From Synaphobranchus kaupii (Eukaryota; Chordata; Actinopteri; Anguilliformes; Synaphobranchidae), in assembly GCA_029718625.1 (NCBI GenBank), contig CM056377.1:106156585-106220584 (forward strand): DNA of 64,000 nucleotides, written 5' to 3'. The translations under genes and the position numbers were made by a program. The notes beneath the pieces were generated by a model that worked only from the letters and a program-made list of their open reading frames with translations, did no database searches and was not told the origin of the DNA. Of the stretch, positions 62,286 to 64,000 are shown piece after piece. The stretch's first letter is position 1; each line of letters opens with the position of its first letter.

Positions 62286-63568
62286 GTTTAGTTGGGAATA
62301 GGATGCTGCATGAGTGTTCAGCCCTAATGTTTAAGATTATTATTGTGTATATTAAAACACGTCATAATGGTTAGTCCAAATAATATTTATCCTAATATTC
62401 ATCCATATATTCCTTGTTTGCACACTTTATCCGCCATTATATTAGCAATCTGCCAAGGTGTAAAATGCAGGTGGCTTTTAAAGGGAATGGGAGATGATAC
62501 TCTGATTGGTTTGTTGCATGTTACACCCAAGACACACCTATAATTAATGAAGAGGCTAAGTTAATTTTTAGTGGTGTCATAATGCTGGGAAATATTGGCA
62601 AGTGGATGAGATGAGCACTGTTCCCCTTTCACCTCACATGACCAAAACAATAGTAATTATTGCATTATCAACGTCAAATCTGAATTGAGTGCATTGTACT
62701 GTATATTAATACAATAAATACTTTTGAATACTTTCAGAAGGGGAAATAATCAAATAACATGTTACTATTTAGACATGCAGAGTGTGAGGGAGTGGAAGGG
62801 GTCGGAGAACCAGACGCGACCGTACGGGGATCTAAAAGCTAGCCACAAACATGGAGTAACCACAAATTCAGAGGGAGGAAATGAGATAAACAACCAGAAC
62901 AGAGAAAATAAACAAAAGGGAAATTTCCATGAAATGTCTATAAATGGTAAAGCAGCAGCATCAGTTTTGTTGTAATTTTAGAAAACAGACAATTTCAGAA
63001 ATTTTAGCAGTGTACGTATATGGGTGCATCTTTAGAATTCCAACCGATCCATAGTTATACTTGACACTGTACTTCTTAGACTTTGAGACTGCCTCCATTT
63101 TTTTTTCTAAATAGAGAAATGTTCCCTGCATGGCTGAAGTAATAAAAAAATGTCCATCAGCTGGACTTTATTCGCACCATTGCCATATCAGGGAATAAAC
63201 AACTTGTAAATTCCATTAATTAACCATTGGAAATATCTCTAACAGTATAGTCTCCCAATAGCTATCTTTTGAATAAAATACAAACTAGATTATAATACTT
63301 AGCTTGATTTTGAAATGGCAGAAAGCAAAGTGCAAAAAGCTGACAGGTGTGTTGGGTAGACCTATCTTTTGGAAATGTATCTGTTCCACAACAAATCTCA
63401 ATCATTTCTGAAAAAAAATAAAACAAGTTTTGGGTTAACAGCCTTTGAATCGTGAAAATACAGTATCCTGCTTGGTACCCTACAAAGTATGAGTTATTTC
63501 AAGTTCTATCTCTTGTATACAGATCATACTGGCAAAGTGACATATTTAAATTTAGTCTGCGTCTAAGG

Positions 63569-63882
63569 CAGGGGGTTCCCAAACTGTGGGTCGCGACCCC
63601 AAGTGGGGTCCCCTGATTTGAGGATGGGGTCGCCTTTTTTAAAGAACAATAGAAAGTTTTTTTGTCTCTTCAGATATGTGAATGTACTACATGTCGAACA
63701 TTTCAACAACCCAAATATAAAAATGTAATCGCTACTTCATAAATTTCAAGCAATCACAGAATGCATCTACTCTGTGATTTATGTCATTTTCAACAGAGGC
63801 CTGTGTTGGGTGTTGTGGTCACGTACATTTTTGAGCATTCATTTGGGTTTGCATCAGAAAAAAGTTTGGGAACCCTGCCCTG
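63569..63882. mobile_element. hAT-type MITE with perfect 8-bp target-site duplication
   Basis: A 314-bp element. The ends CAGGGGGTTCCCAAACT and, complemented, CAGGGCAGGGTTCCCAAACT are inverted repeats. GTCTAAGG occurs immediately outside both ends (63561-63568 and 63883-63890), the 8-bp duplication of hAT elements. The start GTGGGTCGCGACCCC is typical of a widespread teleost family. No transposase. Confidence 0.92.
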
Positions 63883-64000
63883 GTCTAAGGGTTATGAAAG
63901 GAAGTCTTTTTACACATATCACTTTACATTGTATTGTTTAGCTGATTGAAATGCATCATGTGCACTTGAAGTATGAGCAGGAACAAGCGGAGTCAATATA

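Larger units (their letters stand above)
53273..64000 (+). other. negr1: Probable negr1 intron 2 (partial)
   Basis: Sequence downstream of the GTATGT donor. No next IgLON exon (second Ig domain) was recognised before the window ends. It contains a LINE 3' end, CT and CA microsatellites, a perfect hairpin and a hAT-type MITE. Confidence 0.55.

Overview
The window looks like a stretch of teleost fish nuclear genome. It is AT-rich, has almost no coding capacity, and is packed with fish-type repeats: Tc1-like DNA transposons with TA target sites, hAT- and piggyBac-type MITEs, tRNA-derived SINEs, a LINE tail, a probable solo LTR, and long CA/TG microsatellites. One SINE has a tail resembling the eel UnaSINE/UnaL2 3' end, which hints at a basal teleost such as an eel, but this is a weak inference.

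Only one host-gene segment was recognised. It is a single exon at 53033-53272 on the + strand, with a consensus splice acceptor and donor. It encodes most of the first Ig domain of an IgLON cell-adhesion protein, best matching negr1 (neuronal growth regulator 1). If it is the second coding exon, as in vertebrate NEGR1, the first 53 kb of the window is part of the large intron 1 and the last 10.7 kb is part of intron 2. The exon carries one extra G in a run of five, which breaks the frame. This is either an assembly or sequencing error or a real lesion.

Layout: a UnaSINE-like SINE (0.5 kb) and a SINE fragment (3.4 kb). A complete Tc1-like transposon with an intact 362-codon transposase (7.4-9.0 kb) lies next to a decayed Tc1/mariner-type element of another family (9.1-10.7 kb). 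Then come a piggyBac-type MITE (11.8 kb), a long-TIR MITE (12.4 kb) and a hAT-type MITE (16.8 kb). A dense cluster of palindromic and deleted Tc1-type elements occupies 22.8-25.5 kb. A second SINE with a target-site duplication lies at 31.6 kb, and a SINE apparently split by a TG microsatellite at 35.3 kb. A promoter-like block with a THAP-like relic (41.0 kb) is interrupted by a SINE with a perfect 15-bp duplication (41.65 kb). A 457-bp inverted-repeat element (43.8 kb), a probable 1.8-kb solo LTR (44.4-46.2 kb) and a foldback Tc1-type element carrying half of another palindrome (49.2 kb) follow. After the exon there is a LINE 3' end (55.5-56.6 kb), a perfect 32-bp hairpin (60.1 kb), a diverged dispersed repeat (61.35 kb) and a hAT MITE with a perfect 8-bp duplication (63.6 kb).

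No novel multi-gene system was found. The most notable items are the exon frameshift, the intact transposase, the mosaic palindromes, the perfect hairpin, and the promoter/THAP-like fossil. Family names for transposons come from recognised terminal motifs and target-site lengths. No database search was run.
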